From NCBI GenBank assembly GCA_052161605.1, contig CP197409.1: a DNA stretch of 64,000 bases; one strand, written 5' to 3'. Position 1 is the stretch's first letter. Every line of letters starts with the position of its first letter. Shown here one piece after another: positions 48,347-57,874 of the stretch. Position numbers and translations under genes: made by a program. This DNA is from JBKCUI01 sp052161605 (GTDB lineage Bacteria; Planctomycetota; Planctomycetia; Pirellulales; Pirellulaceae). Under the pieces are notes generated by a model. It saw only the letters and a program-made list of their open reading frames with translations. It was not told where the DNA came from and searched no databases.

Positions 48347-51300
48347 ATGTTAGATCACATAATCAGATTGTCGCTCCGTTATCGTGCGTTGGTGATTATC
48401 ACCAGCCTGGTGGTGCTCGTGTACGGTTCGTACCTCACAACCACGTTATCGATCGATGTGTTTCCAGATTTAGACCGACCACGCGTGATCATCATCACCG
48501 AAGCGCCGGGGCTGGCCACTGAAGAAGTTGAAACGCTCGTTACTCAGCCTATTGAGATTGCGCTGATGGGGGCCAGTGGAGTCCAGGCCGTGCGTAGCCA
48601 AACCACTGCGGGTCTCAATGTTGTCTACATCGAGTTCGACTGGTCCACCGATATTCGCGCCGCTCGCCAGACGGTCAGCGAACGGTTAACGACGCTCGAG
48701 GGCATTTTGCCGGATGGCGTCTTGCCTCAAATGACTCCACCTTCTTCGATCATGGGACAGATCGTGGTTGCCGGCATCTACAGGCAAACCGGGCCCAATG
48801 GCGGACGCTTAGCATCACTGGGACAGACGAAGCTCATGGCAGAGATTCTCTCGAGTGATGACAAGCCATCGCTGAAGCTTTGGCGTGCTACTGAACGTCG
48901 CAAAACTGAAATGTGGGAGGCAGTGCCGTTTGAAATAGTAGAACCCTTGCAGCTTTACGGTGAAAATTCGGCCGAGCGATATAAGGCTACTGTCAAACTG
49001 GATTCTGGCGTGCACGAGATTCAATTTGAGTCGGAGGCTAAGCAGCTTATGGAGTTGCGAACTATCGCAGATTGGGTAATCAGGCCGCGTCTTCTGAAGG
49101 TTAACGGAGTCGCGGAAGTCTTCATGCAAGGAGGAGATCGCAAGCAGTACCAAGTCCTCCTCGATCCAACAGCGCTTCTCGAATATGACGTGACCGTACA
49201 GGACGTCGAGCGAGCGCTCAGTGAAAGCAATATCAACACCAGCGGTGGTTTTGCCATCAAAGGCGAATCGGAACGTCCTATTCGAGTTCTCGGAAGGCTC
49301 GGCACCGGCGGTCGTAGCGTGATTGATGAGCTGCTCAAGGTACCCGTTGCCAAGTCATCCAAGCGAAGCATTCTTCTTGAACAAGTGGCATCGGTCGTAG
49401 AAGGTCCGGAGTTGAAGCGAGGGGACGGCAGCGTCAACGGCCAAAGCGGCATTGTCTTTACCGTGGTGAAGCAGCCTCATATTGATACTCGCAAGTTGAC
49501 CGATAACGCGGCGGCTGCTTTTGCCGAAGTAGAGGCTTCGTTACCGGCCGATATCATCATCAACTCAGAACTCTTTCGACTAAAGAACTTCATCGATCGC
49601 GGTGTATTTAACGTTGCCGAAGCACTGGCCATCGGTGCAGTACTCGTGGTCATCGTGCTGTTCTTGTTCTTGCTTAATTTTCGGACAACATTCATTACGC
49701 TCACCGCGATTCCCATGTCGCTGGTGATGACCACGCTTGTCTTTCGCTTCATTGGTTGGATCAGCGGTAGCGAACTCTCAATCAACGTGATGACACTTGG
49801 CGGAATCGCCGTCGCGATGGGCGAACTCGTCGATGACGCGATTGTGGATGTCGAGAACATTTTCCGCAGGTTGAAAGAAAACAACCGACTCGCTCAACCT
49901 CTACCCGCCATCGATGTCGTTTATCACGCGAGCAAAGAGATTCGCAGCTCGATTCTCTTTGGCACGATCGTGGTGATCCTCGTTTTCCTACCTCTGTTCG
50001 CACTTTCGGGCGTTGAAGGCAGGTTGTTCACACCGCTGGGCTTCGCCTACATCGTCTCGATCTTGTCCTCATTCGCGGTTTCGCTAACGGTGACACCAGT
50101 ACTTTCGTACTACTTGCTTCCGTCGTCGAAAGCGACTCATCTAGAGCAGGACGGCCCTGTATTGCGAGCGCTCAAGTGGATGGTAAGTCCGCTGATACGG
50201 ATCAGCATGAGAATTCCAAGTTTACTTCTAATCGCCACCTGGGTCATCGTCGCCGTGGCTGGGTGGCAACTCGCACAGCTTGGACGGAATTTCCTCCCTG
50301 CTTTCGACGAAGGGAGTGTTCAAGTGAACGTAACACTTCCCCCGGGCTCATCGCTGCAAGCATCGAACCAGGTGTCAACGAGTATCGATGGCGTTTTCAA
50401 GTCGATGCAAAAAAGCAAAGCGAATCCAGATGGAGCGATCTTGAACTTCGTGCGCCGGACAGGACGCGCTCAGATGGATGAGCACGCTTCGCCGGTGAAC
50501 TTCGGCGAGTACATCCTCAGCATGAACCCGGAGGCCGACCACAACCGCGATGTGATGATCGCTCAATTGCGCGAACGAATTAGCAAAGAGGTGCCAGGGG
50601 TCGATATCGAAGTAGAACAGCCTCTGGCTCACTTGATCAGTCATATGGTGTCAGGCGTCTATGCACAAATCGCGATCAAGATCCACGGTGATGATCTCGA
50701 TACGCTTTTGACGTTAGCGGATCAGGTTAAGTCTTCGATTGCTGAGATTCCTGGATTGACTCCACCGATTGTCGAGCCCGTGCAAATGACGCCCGAGCTG
50801 CATATCCAGCTTCGAGGCGATGAGCTCGCCATGCATGGACTCACGCGGCAATATGTGGCCACAGTCCTTCAGACGGCGCTGCAAGGTCAAGTCGTCTCTG
50901 AGGTGCTTGAGGGACAACGACGCTTTGACCTCCTAGTACGACTCGAAGAAGCCTATCGTGCTGACTATGCGAACTTAGGCCTGCTTCGCATTGATCTCCC
51001 GCATCAAGACGGACAACCAGAACGTGGCCAAATTGAACTTCGAGATGTCGCGACAATCTACGAAGGTGTGGGACCCAACTCGGTCAATCGCGAGAACGCG
51101 CGCCGGCGGATCGTCATCCGCTGCAACACCGAGGGCCGCGACTTAGCCAGTGCCGTCGCCGAGATCCAGCAACGTGTCAATGCGGATGTGGCGATGCCAG
51201 TTGGCTACTATGTCGAGTATGGTGGGCAGTTTGAGAGTCAGCAAAACGCGACGCAGCTAATCATCATCTTGGCAGGCCTTTCGGTGGTTGGCATGTTTGG

Positions 51301-51790
51301 TGTGCTGATGATTCTATTCCCCTCAGTGCGGATCGTCCTGCAGATTCTGAATGCTCTGCCGACAGCGTTCATAGGAGGTGTATTTGCGTTAGTGATCACC
51401 GAGCAAACGCTAACCGTCGCGAGCCTCGTCGGCTTCATATCACTCGGTGGCATTGCCGTACGCAATGGGATTCTACTTGTGACACATTACTTTCACTTGA
51501 TGAAGGAAGAAGGTGAAGAGTTCTCGCAGTCGATGATTGTGCGAGGCAGCTTAGAACGCTTGGCACCTGTTCTGATGACAGCCCTGACTGCCGGGATCGG
51601 ATTGATTCCGCTGGTGATCGGCGGTCAAGAGCCTGGCCGCGAAATTCTGTATCCCGTCGCCACGGTGATCCTTGGCGGTTTGTTGACTTCAACGTTTTGT
51701 GAATTCCTGATTCACCCTGGTTTGTTTTGGAAATTCAGCGGTCAGGACGCCAAGCGATTGGTGGACGCTGATAAGTCACCTTCAATTTGA
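48347..51790 (+). CDS. Heavy-metal RND efflux pump, CusA/CzcA type
   Basis: 1147 residues, long for the family because of an insert of about 80 residues near 150-235. Conserved ends: VFPDLDRPRVIIITEAPGLA (~38), ALMGASGVQAVRSQT, then the proton-relay membrane helices with GGIAVAMGELVDDAIVDVEN (~483), and DEHASPVNFGEYI. It exports metal ions, probably Cu(I) or Zn/Co/Cd, across the outer membrane with the CusB-type adaptor. Which metal is not clear from sequence. Confidence 0.85.
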   Translation: MLDHIIRLSLRYRALVIITSLVVLVYGSYLTTTLSIDVFPDLDRPRVIIITEAPGLATEEVETLVTQPIEIALMGASGVQAVRSQTTAGLNVVYIEFDWSTDIRAARQTVSERLTTLEGILPDGVLPQMTPPSSIMGQIVVAGIYRQTGPNGGRLASLGQTKLMAEILSSDDKPSLKLWRATERRKTEMWEAVPFEIVEPLQLYGENSAERYKATVKLDSGVHEIQFESEAKQLMELRTIADWVIRPRLLKVNGVAEVFMQGGDRKQYQVLLDPTALLEYDVTVQDVERALSESNINTSGGFAIKGESERPIRVLGRLGTGGRSVIDELLKVPVAKSSKRSILLEQVASVVEGPELKRGDGSVNGQSGIVFTVVKQPHIDTRKLTDNAAAAFAEVEASLPADIIINSELFRLKNFIDRGVFNVAEALAIGAVLVVIVLFLFLLNFRTTFITLTAIPMSLVMTTLVFRFIGWISGSELSINVMTLGGIAVAMGELVDDAIVDVENIFRRLKENNRLAQPLPAIDVVYHASKEIRSSILFGTIVVILVFLPLFALSGVEGRLFTPLGFAYIVSILSSFAVSLTVTPVLSYYLLPSSKATHLEQDGPVLRALKWMVSPLIRISMRIPSLLLIATWVIVAVAGWQLAQLGRNFLPAFDEGSVQVNVTLPPGSSLQASNQVSTSIDGVFKSMQKSKANPDGAILNFVRRTGRAQMDEHASPVNFGEYILSMNPEADHNRDVMIAQLRERISKEVPGVDIEVEQPLAHLISHMVSGVYAQIAIKIHGDDLDTLLTLADQVKSSIAEIPGLTPPIVEPVQMTPELHIQLRGDELAMHGLTRQYVATVLQTALQGQVVSEVLEGQRRFDLLVRLEEAYRADYANLGLLRIDLPHQDGQPERGQIELRDVATIYEGVGPNSVNRENARRRIVIRCNTEGRDLASAVAEIQQRVNADVAMPVGYYVEYGGQFESQQNATQLIIILAGLSVVGMFGVLMILFPSVRIVLQILNALPTAFIGGVFALVITEQTLTVASLVGFISLGGIAVRNGILLVTHYFHLMKEEGEEFSQSMIVRGSLERLAPVLMTALTAGIGLIPLVIGGQEPGREILYPVATVILGGLLTSTFCEFLIHPGLFWKFSGQDAKRLVDADKSPSI

Positions 51791-51801
51791 GGAAGTTTTT
51801 G

Positions 51802-52326
51802 ATGAAGCGTTTTGGTATCTCATTTGTATTGGTAGCGATCTTCGGTTTTGTTGGGTGCAGCAACCCAACCGAACAAACCGCAACGACCTCAACCGAGGCC
51901 GCAGACGATCATGGTCACGACCATGGTGCCGAAGGCCACGATCATGGTTCAGAGGGGCATGGGCACGGCGTCGGCCCACACGAAGGTACTGTCGCCGACT
52001 GGGGAGGAGGTAAGTATCACGTTGAGTTCACGGTGGACCACGATAAACAACAAGCGACGGTTTATGTTTTCGGCAGCGATGAAAAGACTCCTGCGCCGAT
52101 CGACGCTGCATCCATTGAATTGAGTATCAGCTCGCCCGAGATGCAGGTCACACTGCAAGCATCACCGCAGGATAGCGATCCCTCAGGTAAAGCTTCGCGA
52201 TTCATTGGCACGCACGAGAAACTAGGTGTTGTCCAAGAGTACGCCGGGACGATGACGGGCGTTGTCGATGGCACGCCCTATTCAGGCGACTTCAAGGAAG
52301 AAGCCCACGGCGACCATGCACACTAA
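51802..52326 (+). CDS. Metal-binding lipoprotein, His-rich
   Basis: 174 residues from ATG 51802. Lipoprotein signal ends FVGC. Then DHGHDHGAEGHDHGSEGHGH is a metal-binding run, followed by a beta-rich part (KYHVEFTVDHDKQQATVYVF). It follows the RND gene with overlap of possible starts and belongs to the same unit. A terminator-like hairpin lies 58 bp after its stop. Confidence 0.75.
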   Translation: MKRFGISFVLVAIFGFVGCSNPTEQTATTSTEAADDHGHDHGAEGHDHGSEGHGHGVGPHEGTVADWGGGKYHVEFTVDHDKQQATVYVFGSDEKTPAPIDAASIELSISSPEMQVTLQASPQDSDPSGKASRFIGTHEKLGVVQEYAGTMTGVVDGTPYSGDFKEEAHGDHAH

Positions 52327-52383
52327 GGTGAGTGATCACTGAGCTAGTCGATTGGTGGGCTACTCCCTCCAGGCGGCGAGGCG

Positions 52384-52427
52384 TCCGAGGAATGCCAATT
52401 TAGTCCGGTATCCTCGGAGGCCATTTT
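52384..52427 (+). terminator. Probable intrinsic terminator
   Basis: Perfect eight-base stem (TCCGAGGA / TCCTCGGA) extended by further pairs, 19-base loop, then CCATTTTT. Lies between the His-rich lipoprotein and the phosphatase gene, so ends the pump operon. Confidence 0.6.
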
Positions 52428-52464
52428 TGATGTTTCCGGCTGCCTGTATCTCGTCAAGAGACTA

Positions 52465-54036
52465 ATGAAAAACAATGGAATCAGAAAGATGTTCAACAAG
52501 TTGAAACACCGCTGGCATCTCCTGCCCATCAACAGGCAGCTGATCGCACTCGTCGCCGCAATCTTACTCGGTTTCGTTGTAGCGTTACTGACGGTCGATC
52601 ACGCAATGCGCACAGACCGTTTCCTGACCGAAAAACAGTCAGTACTTTCAAATGAGGCCAGAACACTCTATGAAGGATTGCGAGTTGTCGAACATCATGG
52701 TGACACTGCAATTCAAGCCTTCGTTGATAATGTAGGCGAAGGAATGAACGCGAGCGAATCAGCCCGACATCACGTTGAAGTGAATTGGAACCGAAAGTAC
52801 TATGCTTCACGCGCGCAGAACTTTTTTGCCGATTCAGTGAACGGGATTGCTCTCCCGGCATCGGACTCAGTTGCTGGCGATTCAATTGCAGAAGCCAAAG
52901 ATATCATCGGCACTTTCAAAGGGCCTTCCGGCTCGGTGCAGGTTTTAGAGCACCGCGACTCTGTTTTTATGGCTTCACAGTACTCATTGCTCTCCCAAAC
53001 TCTGGGCCTGCTTACCCTGGGCGTGATCGCTGCATTTGCAACCAGTATTGTGCTCCGCCAGCTAGTCACGAAACCAATCCAACGCCTCGTTTCAACATTG
53101 CAATGCGTTGCAACGGGTGATTTGAGCGTCATCGCGCAGACAAGAAGTTGCCAAGAGTTGAGATACCTTGCACAACAGATCAACTGTATGACTCGATCGC
53201 TCGAACATGCTCAACGTGACCACCGTCTCCACATGGAGAAGGCACGCCAGATTCAACAAAACCTCCGACCGTCGCTTACAAAACTGGCAGGGGTTGATAT
53301 CGCTGAGCTTTTTGAGCCTGCTGATGATGTCGGGGGAGACTATTATGACGTCATTCATCTATCTGGTAATCGGATTTTGCTGTGCGTTGCGGATGTTGCG
53401 GGGCATGGCGTTCCGGCGGCGATGGCTGCAACGCTCCTGAAAGCCTTCGTCTCGGAAGCTGCCAAGCAGTCGGTCAGTCCAGCCACGATTCTGACCAAAA
53501 TTAATCAGCTTTACTGCGAATGCGTCATGATGGGGCACTTCGCCACCATGTCGCTCGTGGTGATTGACAACTCCAGTCGAAGTTTGACGTACGCGAGCGC
53601 TGGGCACGAGTATCCCATTCTGCAAATGGAGTCGAACAAAATAGTGCGATTGGAGGCTGGCGATTTACCACTCGGTGTCGACGAGGCCACAGTTTACAGT
53701 GAAGAAACAATCGAGGTCCGCGGCGATGTGAGGATTGTGATTGTTAGCGATGGCGTTTCGGAATCATTTAACCCATCTGATGAGCAGTTTGGAACGGATC
53801 GCATTGAAAAAATCATGTCAGAGCACAGGGAGTTCAGTGCTGTCGAAATGGCCCAAGAACTGAGGGCATCGCTTGAATCGTTCCGAGCTGGTTGTAAGCC
53901 GTTTGACGATACAACGTTACTCGTCGCCCAGTTCATTGATTCATATTGGGTGCATGACTATGGCGATTCGATCAGGGAAAATGAACGCACGGAACGAGAG
54001 CTCTCGCGTCGTAAAACGCAGTCCGCGATGAGTTAA
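52465..54036 (+). CDS. SpoIIE-type phosphatase with sensor part
   Basis: 523 residues. Membrane helix ~25-45 (LIALVAAILLGFVVALL), periplasmic ~120 residues, second helix (LTLGVIAAFATSIVL), HAMP linker (TKPIQRLVSTLQCVATGDLS) and PP2C/SpoIIE domain: DVGGDYYDV (~288), CVADVAGHGVPAAMAATLL (~307) and FDDTTLLVA near the end. It dephosphorylates a partner, often an anti-sigma factor antagonist. No such partner lies close by. It may sense envelope or metal stress. Confidence 0.8.
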   Translation: MKNNGIRKMFNKLKHRWHLLPINRQLIALVAAILLGFVVALLTVDHAMRTDRFLTEKQSVLSNEARTLYEGLRVVEHHGDTAIQAFVDNVGEGMNASESARHHVEVNWNRKYYASRAQNFFADSVNGIALPASDSVAGDSIAEAKDIIGTFKGPSGSVQVLEHRDSVFMASQYSLLSQTLGLLTLGVIAAFATSIVLRQLVTKPIQRLVSTLQCVATGDLSVIAQTRSCQELRYLAQQINCMTRSLEHAQRDHRLHMEKARQIQQNLRPSLTKLAGVDIAELFEPADDVGGDYYDVIHLSGNRILLCVADVAGHGVPAAMAATLLKAFVSEAAKQSVSPATILTKINQLYCECVMMGHFATMSLVVIDNSSRSLTYASAGHEYPILQMESNKIVRLEAGDLPLGVDEATVYSEETIEVRGDVRIVIVSDGVSESFNPSDEQFGTDRIEKIMSEHREFSAVEMAQELRASLESFRAGCKPFDDTTLLVAQFIDSYWVHDYGDSIRENERTERELSRRKTQSAMS

Positions 54037-54080
54037 CCCAGATGAAAGCACTAACCCGTTCTTAACTAGGTTCTGTGACA

Positions 54081-54431
54081 ATGCTTTACGCGGTCAAGAT
54101 TTTCATTTCGGCAGCGGTGATCGTTCTGGTTTCAGAAATTGCGGGTCGGTCACCGCGTCTGGGTGGATTGGTACTTTCGCTCCCCATTGTGAGCATCCTT
54201 GCTTTTATGCTGACTTGGTATGCGCAAAGAGATATGGCAGTCATCACGGGACTAGCACGAAAAACACTCATCCTGGTCCCACTTGGCTTGCCATTCTTCG
54301 TTCCATTTGCTTTTGCAAATAAAACTGGTTTGACATTCTGGCCATCATTTATTCTTGGTGTTCTGATGGCGGGTGCAACAATCGGCGTCTATTTCCTGCT
54401 CGACGGTCGCAACGCAAAGGTGGCTCCCTGA
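54081..54431 (+). CDS. Small membrane protein, DUF3147-like
   Basis: 116 residues, four membrane helices (FISAAVIVLVSEIAG, LVLSLPIVSILAFMLTWY, LVPLGLPFFVPFAFA, ILGVLMAGATIGVYFLL). Start GTG 54075 or ATG 54081. Genes of this type often accompany RND metal pumps. Convergent with the methyltransferase at 54521; the 89-bp gap shows no strong terminator. Confidence 0.65.
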   Translation: MLYAVKIFISAAVIVLVSEIAGRSPRLGGLVLSLPIVSILAFMLTWYAQRDMAVITGLARKTLILVPLGLPFFVPFAFANKTGLTFWPSFILGVLMAGATIGVYFLLDGRNAKVAP

Positions 54432-54520
54432 GATGTAGTCGTTGCGAGCTTCCCCCGAAGGTAATGGATGCGAGACTATTTGGAATGCACAAAAACTGGG
54501 TTAAAGAGATCGCAGGAAAA

Positions 54521-55183
54521 TTATTCATTCTGCCCACGGAATGGGCTCATTGTCACGATTAATCCGATGAAACCACCCCAAGGAAGCGGCAGGTGTTTCA
54601 CAAACGGAATGGGCCACAATGTCGTTTGCCAGCTGATCTTTAGCACGCGATCCGTCAACGTTGAGCGAACCAGATTTGACAGTTCGTGTGGAGAGTAGAG
54701 CTTGGCCGAAGTCCATGGCGCTCGACCAGATCGAATGCGGCGAAAGCCCAACAGGCTATGCCGATTGATTACCCCCAGCAGCAACCCGAACTTAGCGACG
54801 CGTGCTGCTTCTGCAATTGCCAGCATAGGAGCGTCAATAAATTCCAGGGTGGTAATCAACGCCGCGACGTCAAAAACGCGATCTTTGAAAGGAAGCGAAG
54901 TCGCGTCGCCAGCAACGTACTCGACTCCGTTGAGGGCTTTTGCCTGTTCGAGCATGGCTGCGGAACTATCCAATCCGGTCACCTGATAACCAAGTTCCCT
55001 CATCCAGCGGGTGAAGTGTCCAGAACCACAACCGATCTCCAAGACCGATTTCGTACCATTGATGCTCTGTAGCTGCTTGCCTAGCAGAGCTTTTTCCAAT
55101 TCGCTAGCGTGCCGGCCCTCACCTGCGTACCAGCCCTCGTAGCGAGCTGCCAAATCGGGATCGTCGAATGGGTTTGTACTCAT
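54521..55183 (-). CDS. Class I SAM methyltransferase
   Basis: 220 residues from ATG 55183 (alternative ATG 55207). VLEIGCGSGHFTRWMRELGY gives the SAM loop, with VTGLDSSAAMLEQAKA and DATSLPFKDRVFDVAALITT as the next strands. A ubiE/methyltransferase-11 type domain. Last gene of the ArsR operon. Substrate unknown; arsenic methylation or a lipid is possible but unsupported. Confidence 0.8.
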   Translation of the reverse strand: MSTNPFDDPDLAARYEGWYAGEGRHASELEKALLGKQLQSINGTKSVLEIGCGSGHFTRWMRELGYQVTGLDSSAAMLEQAKALNGVEYVAGDATSLPFKDRVFDVAALITTLEFIDAPMLAIAEAARVAKFGLLLGVINRHSLLGFRRIRSGRAPWTSAKLYSPHELSNLVRSTLTDRVLKISWQTTLWPIPFVKHLPLPWGGFIGLIVTMSPFRGQNE

Positions 55184-55215
55184 GCGTTTTCGCCCGTTCC
55201 TAGCCATGCCAACTA

Positions 55216-55860
55216 TCAGCGACGAACTCTAACGCTTGGAACCAACGCGTGCAGGTCGGCTACTCCAGTGTCAGTGACAGAAGTGCCCAGAAGCGATAGG
55301 AATCTAAGCTCACGCAGATCACCGAACTTCTGCATCGAAGCATCCGTCACTTTCGTGCGATTGAGGTAAAGCCATTCCAGCCGAGTTAGCAAAGCCAAAG
55401 TTGCAGTACCACCATCACTTACGTCTGTATCATTGAGCAAAAGAATGGTCAGGTTCTTTAAGCCAAGAAGATGCTTAAGCGACTCGTCTGCGATTCTGGT
55501 GCCGTTGAGCGACAGAGACTTCAGCGCCGGCAAGGACTTCAAGACGGCCAATCCATCACCATTGATCTTCGAGCCTTCCAGCGACAGATACTGCAACTGC
55601 GTTAAACCTGATAGCCGCTTCAACGAACTATCATCGATATCGCAGTTGCGAAGGTAAATTCGACGAACGCCAGAAGGGAAATCAAGCTGCTCGAAGTCCT
55701 GTCGGGTTCCGTCGTTGAGCGTGATCGACCGTGAGCTAACCGCGGCGTCTTCGTCCTTGCTGAAGTCCTGCTCTTGAGCGTTGGCAACCATCCAGCCATG
55801 GCTAGGACCTACCATGAGAATTAGAAGCCAAAGAAGATGGAGAGTCCTATTCATCGCCAC
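55216..55860 (-). CDS. Secreted leucine-rich-repeat protein
   Basis: 214 residues. Signal MNRTLHLLWLLILMVGPSHG, then five or six LRR units of the LTQLQYLSLEGSKINGDGLA / LKNLTILLLNDTDVSDGG type with a 23-24 residue period. It fits the many short LRR proteins of planctomycetes. No catalytic domain seen. 33 bp before the methyltransferase. Confidence 0.8.
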   Translation of the reverse strand: MAMNRTLHLLWLLILMVGPSHGWMVANAQEQDFSKDEDAAVSSRSITLNDGTRQDFEQLDFPSGVRRIYLRNCDIDDSSLKRLSGLTQLQYLSLEGSKINGDGLAVLKSLPALKSLSLNGTRIADESLKHLLGLKNLTILLLNDTDVSDGGTATLALLTRLEWLYLNRTKVTDASMQKFGDLRELRFLSLLGTSVTDTGVADLHALVPSVRVRR

Positions 55861-55868
55861 GCGTTCTC

Positions 55869-56240
55869 CTAAAATACCAAGACTTTATCGGCCCAGTCGG
55901 TAAGCACCGTCAACTCATCGAGACTGCTTCGATGGCACCCTTCCGCAAGTTCTTCAGGCGTAATCCCGCGCGCGTCCATGCAAGAACCACAGACGCTGAC
56001 TTGCCCCTGGTGCCGAACAACTTTCTCAAGCATATGTTCGATGTTGTAAAATCCTTGCGGAACCTTCTGCCCGCGTTTTGCGCAAGTCACAGCATCTCCC
56101 AGTAAGAATATTCTCACTTCAAACTCTGCGGGCCGCGTGATCGCCGTGTGCGTCGCCAAGCCACCAGCTAGGCGAAGAGCGTTAAAGGAGCGTTCGTTCC
56201 CATATGCAGCTTCATTCAGAATGAACAGATATTTCGACAT
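55869..56240 (-). CDS. DsrE-family protein
   Basis: 123 residues. YLFILNEAAYGNERSFNALR and VRIFLLGDAVTCAKRGQKVP match the DsrE/TusD sulfur-carrier family; the CGSCMDARG segment supplies two Cys, and a Cys at ~63. It presumably passes sulfur from the desulfurase 20 bp upstream to an acceptor. Together they suggest a sulfide or thiol detoxification role. Confidence 0.8.
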   Translation of the reverse strand: MSKYLFILNEAAYGNERSFNALRLAGGLATHTAITRPAEFEVRIFLLGDAVTCAKRGQKVPQGFYNIEHMLEKVVRHQGQVSVCGSCMDARGITPEELAEGCHRSSLDELTVLTDWADKVLVF

Positions 56241-56259
56241 ACGTATTCCCTTTTGATCA

Positions 56260-57399
56260 TCAAGTTGAATTAACGGTTAATCGTGTACATAAATCCGAAA
56301 CTACCGTATCGATTTCTTTTTTGGAGCTCGATCGGCCGAGGCTGAAACGCACCGCACCCAAACACCTTTCCAAGTTCAGCCCCATGGCGGTCAGGACTGG
56401 GCTCAGATGCTGTTTGCCGGCGTGGCAAGCGGAACCCGTGGATGCTGCCAAGAACGGCAAATGTGTTAGCAGGTCGTACCCAGCCATTCCGTCGAAGCTG
56501 ACGTTGAGCGTATTGGGCAGCCGTTTGATGGGGTGGCCGTTCAAATGAACTCGCTCACCGACTTCATCCTGTAAAAGCTTCCAAAAGTAATCACGCAGGC
56601 TTTCGATGCGACCGTCATCGATCCAATCTGCTGCCTCTTGGCAAGCGGCTCCGAGGGCAGCGATCTCGAGGATGTTTTCAGTTCCCGCGCGTCGGCCGCC
56701 TTCGTGCCCCGCGCCATGCATAAAAGGGGCTAATTCAATTCCTTCACGAACGTATAACGCGCCAATGCCTTGTGGTGCATAGAGCTTGTGCCCGGCGATC
56801 GACAGCATGTCAACGCCCATCGATTCAACGTCCACAGGTATCTTGCCGACCGCTTGGGCGGCATCGGTGTGGATCAGAATGCCGTGAGTCCGTGCAATGG
56901 CAGCGATCTCTTCAATCGGCTGGATTGTTCCGACTTCATTGTTCGCCAGCATAACCGAGATGAGCACCGTCTCATGCTCAATAGCTCGTCGAACATCGTC
57001 GGGATCAACCAGGCCATGCTCATCAACAGGCACTCGAGTGACGCGAGCCCCCAGAGTTTCGAGAAACCGCAATGGCTCAGTGACTGCCGGATGCTCGACC
57101 GAACTGATAATGAAATGCGGCTGCTTCAATCGTTGGTGGTTTGCGTAGAACACACCCTTGATTGCCTGGTTGTTGGACTCGGTACCGCCCGATGTGAAGA
57201 TGATCTCGGTGGGATCGCAACCAATAAGCGAAGCGATGCGAATCCTCGATAGCTCGACGATCTCGGCAGCGGGCGCACCTGCCCAGTGACGGCTGGACGG
57301 GTTACCGAGATCGAGCTGAAGCAGTCTCACCAACTCGGCTTTGACCACCTGTGAGAGTGGAGTGGTCGCGTTGTAGTCCAGATAGATTGGCTGGTTCAT
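56260..57399 (-). CDS. Cysteine desulfurase, NifS/IscS family
   Basis: 379 residues. IYLDYNATTPLSQVVKAEL start, EIIFTSGGTESNNQAIKG, then PLP lysine in SIAGHKLYAPQGIGALYVRE (~206), and active Cys in STGSACHAGKQHLSPVL (~325). It releases sulfur from cysteine. Overlaps the ArsR-type gene by four bases, which suggests metal- or sulfur-dependent expression. Confidence 0.9.
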   Translation of the reverse strand: MNQPIYLDYNATTPLSQVVKAELVRLLQLDLGNPSSRHWAGAPAAEIVELSRIRIASLIGCDPTEIIFTSGGTESNNQAIKGVFYANHQRLKQPHFIISSVEHPAVTEPLRFLETLGARVTRVPVDEHGLVDPDDVRRAIEHETVLISVMLANNEVGTIQPIEEIAAIARTHGILIHTDAAQAVGKIPVDVESMGVDMLSIAGHKLYAPQGIGALYVREGIELAPFMHGAGHEGGRRAGTENILEIAALGAACQEAADWIDDGRIESLRDYFWKLLQDEVGERVHLNGHPIKRLPNTLNVSFDGMAGYDLLTHLPFLAASTGSACHAGKQHLSPVLTAMGLNLERCLGAVRFSLGRSSSKKEIDTVVSDLCTRLTVNST

Positions 57400-57794
57400 C
57401 CGCGCGCTCTCACAGTACGTTTGCTCGCTTGCTTCGGCTTCTTCGGCATCGCGGCTTGCTTGGCCTCGAGGTTGGCCTTCTCGGCTTTGATTTGCTCCGT
57501 CGATTTCGACACGGGGACTTCGTTACGTGCGAGTTCCTCGAGCAATAGTCCAGTCAACTTTGGTCTGGCGAGATAGTAGCAACGCGTCTGGGCGTCTTGA
57601 GCAAAGTCGACCAACTGCGTGTGCCTCAGCAACGCCAAATGTTGGGATAGGTTCGCTTGACGAACGGGGAGCAAGTCCTCCAGGTCTGTGACGCACTTGG
57701 GACCGCCAGAAAGCTCTTGCAAAATGGCCAGGCGCGTGGGGTGCGCAAAGGCTCGCAGCAGTACAGTGGCTGATTTGGTGTCGATCTCCGTCAA
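57396..57794 (-). CDS. ArsR-family transcriptional regulator
   Basis: 132 residues. HPTRLAILQELSGGPKCVTD, then LLPVRQANLSQHLALLRHTQ is the winged-helix of ArsR. One Cys at CVTD and the C-terminal Lys-rich tail are additional. It should repress its own operon and the divergent methyltransferase through the palindrome at 57812-57835, releasing on metal, metalloid or persulfide signals. Confidence 0.85.
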   Translation of the reverse strand: MTEIDTKSATVLLRAFAHPTRLAILQELSGGPKCVTDLEDLLPVRQANLSQHLALLRHTQLVDFAQDAQTRCYYLARPKLTGLLLEELARNEVPVSKSTEQIKAEKANLEAKQAAMPKKPKQASKRTVRARG

Positions 57795-57811
57795 GATCTT
57801 TCTCCGGGTTG

Positions 57812-57835
57812 TTGTATTCGCATATCCGAATACAA
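57812..57835. promoter_or_regulatory. ArsR-type operator
   Basis: Perfect nine-base inverted repeat (TTGTATTCG / CGAATACAA) with six-base centre, midway in the 80-bp gap between divergent genes. It is of the size and position expected for an ArsR dimer site. Confidence 0.65.
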
Positions 57836-57874
57836 TCTTACTGCCTCTGAAGACTCACACAAGCAGGGATTTTT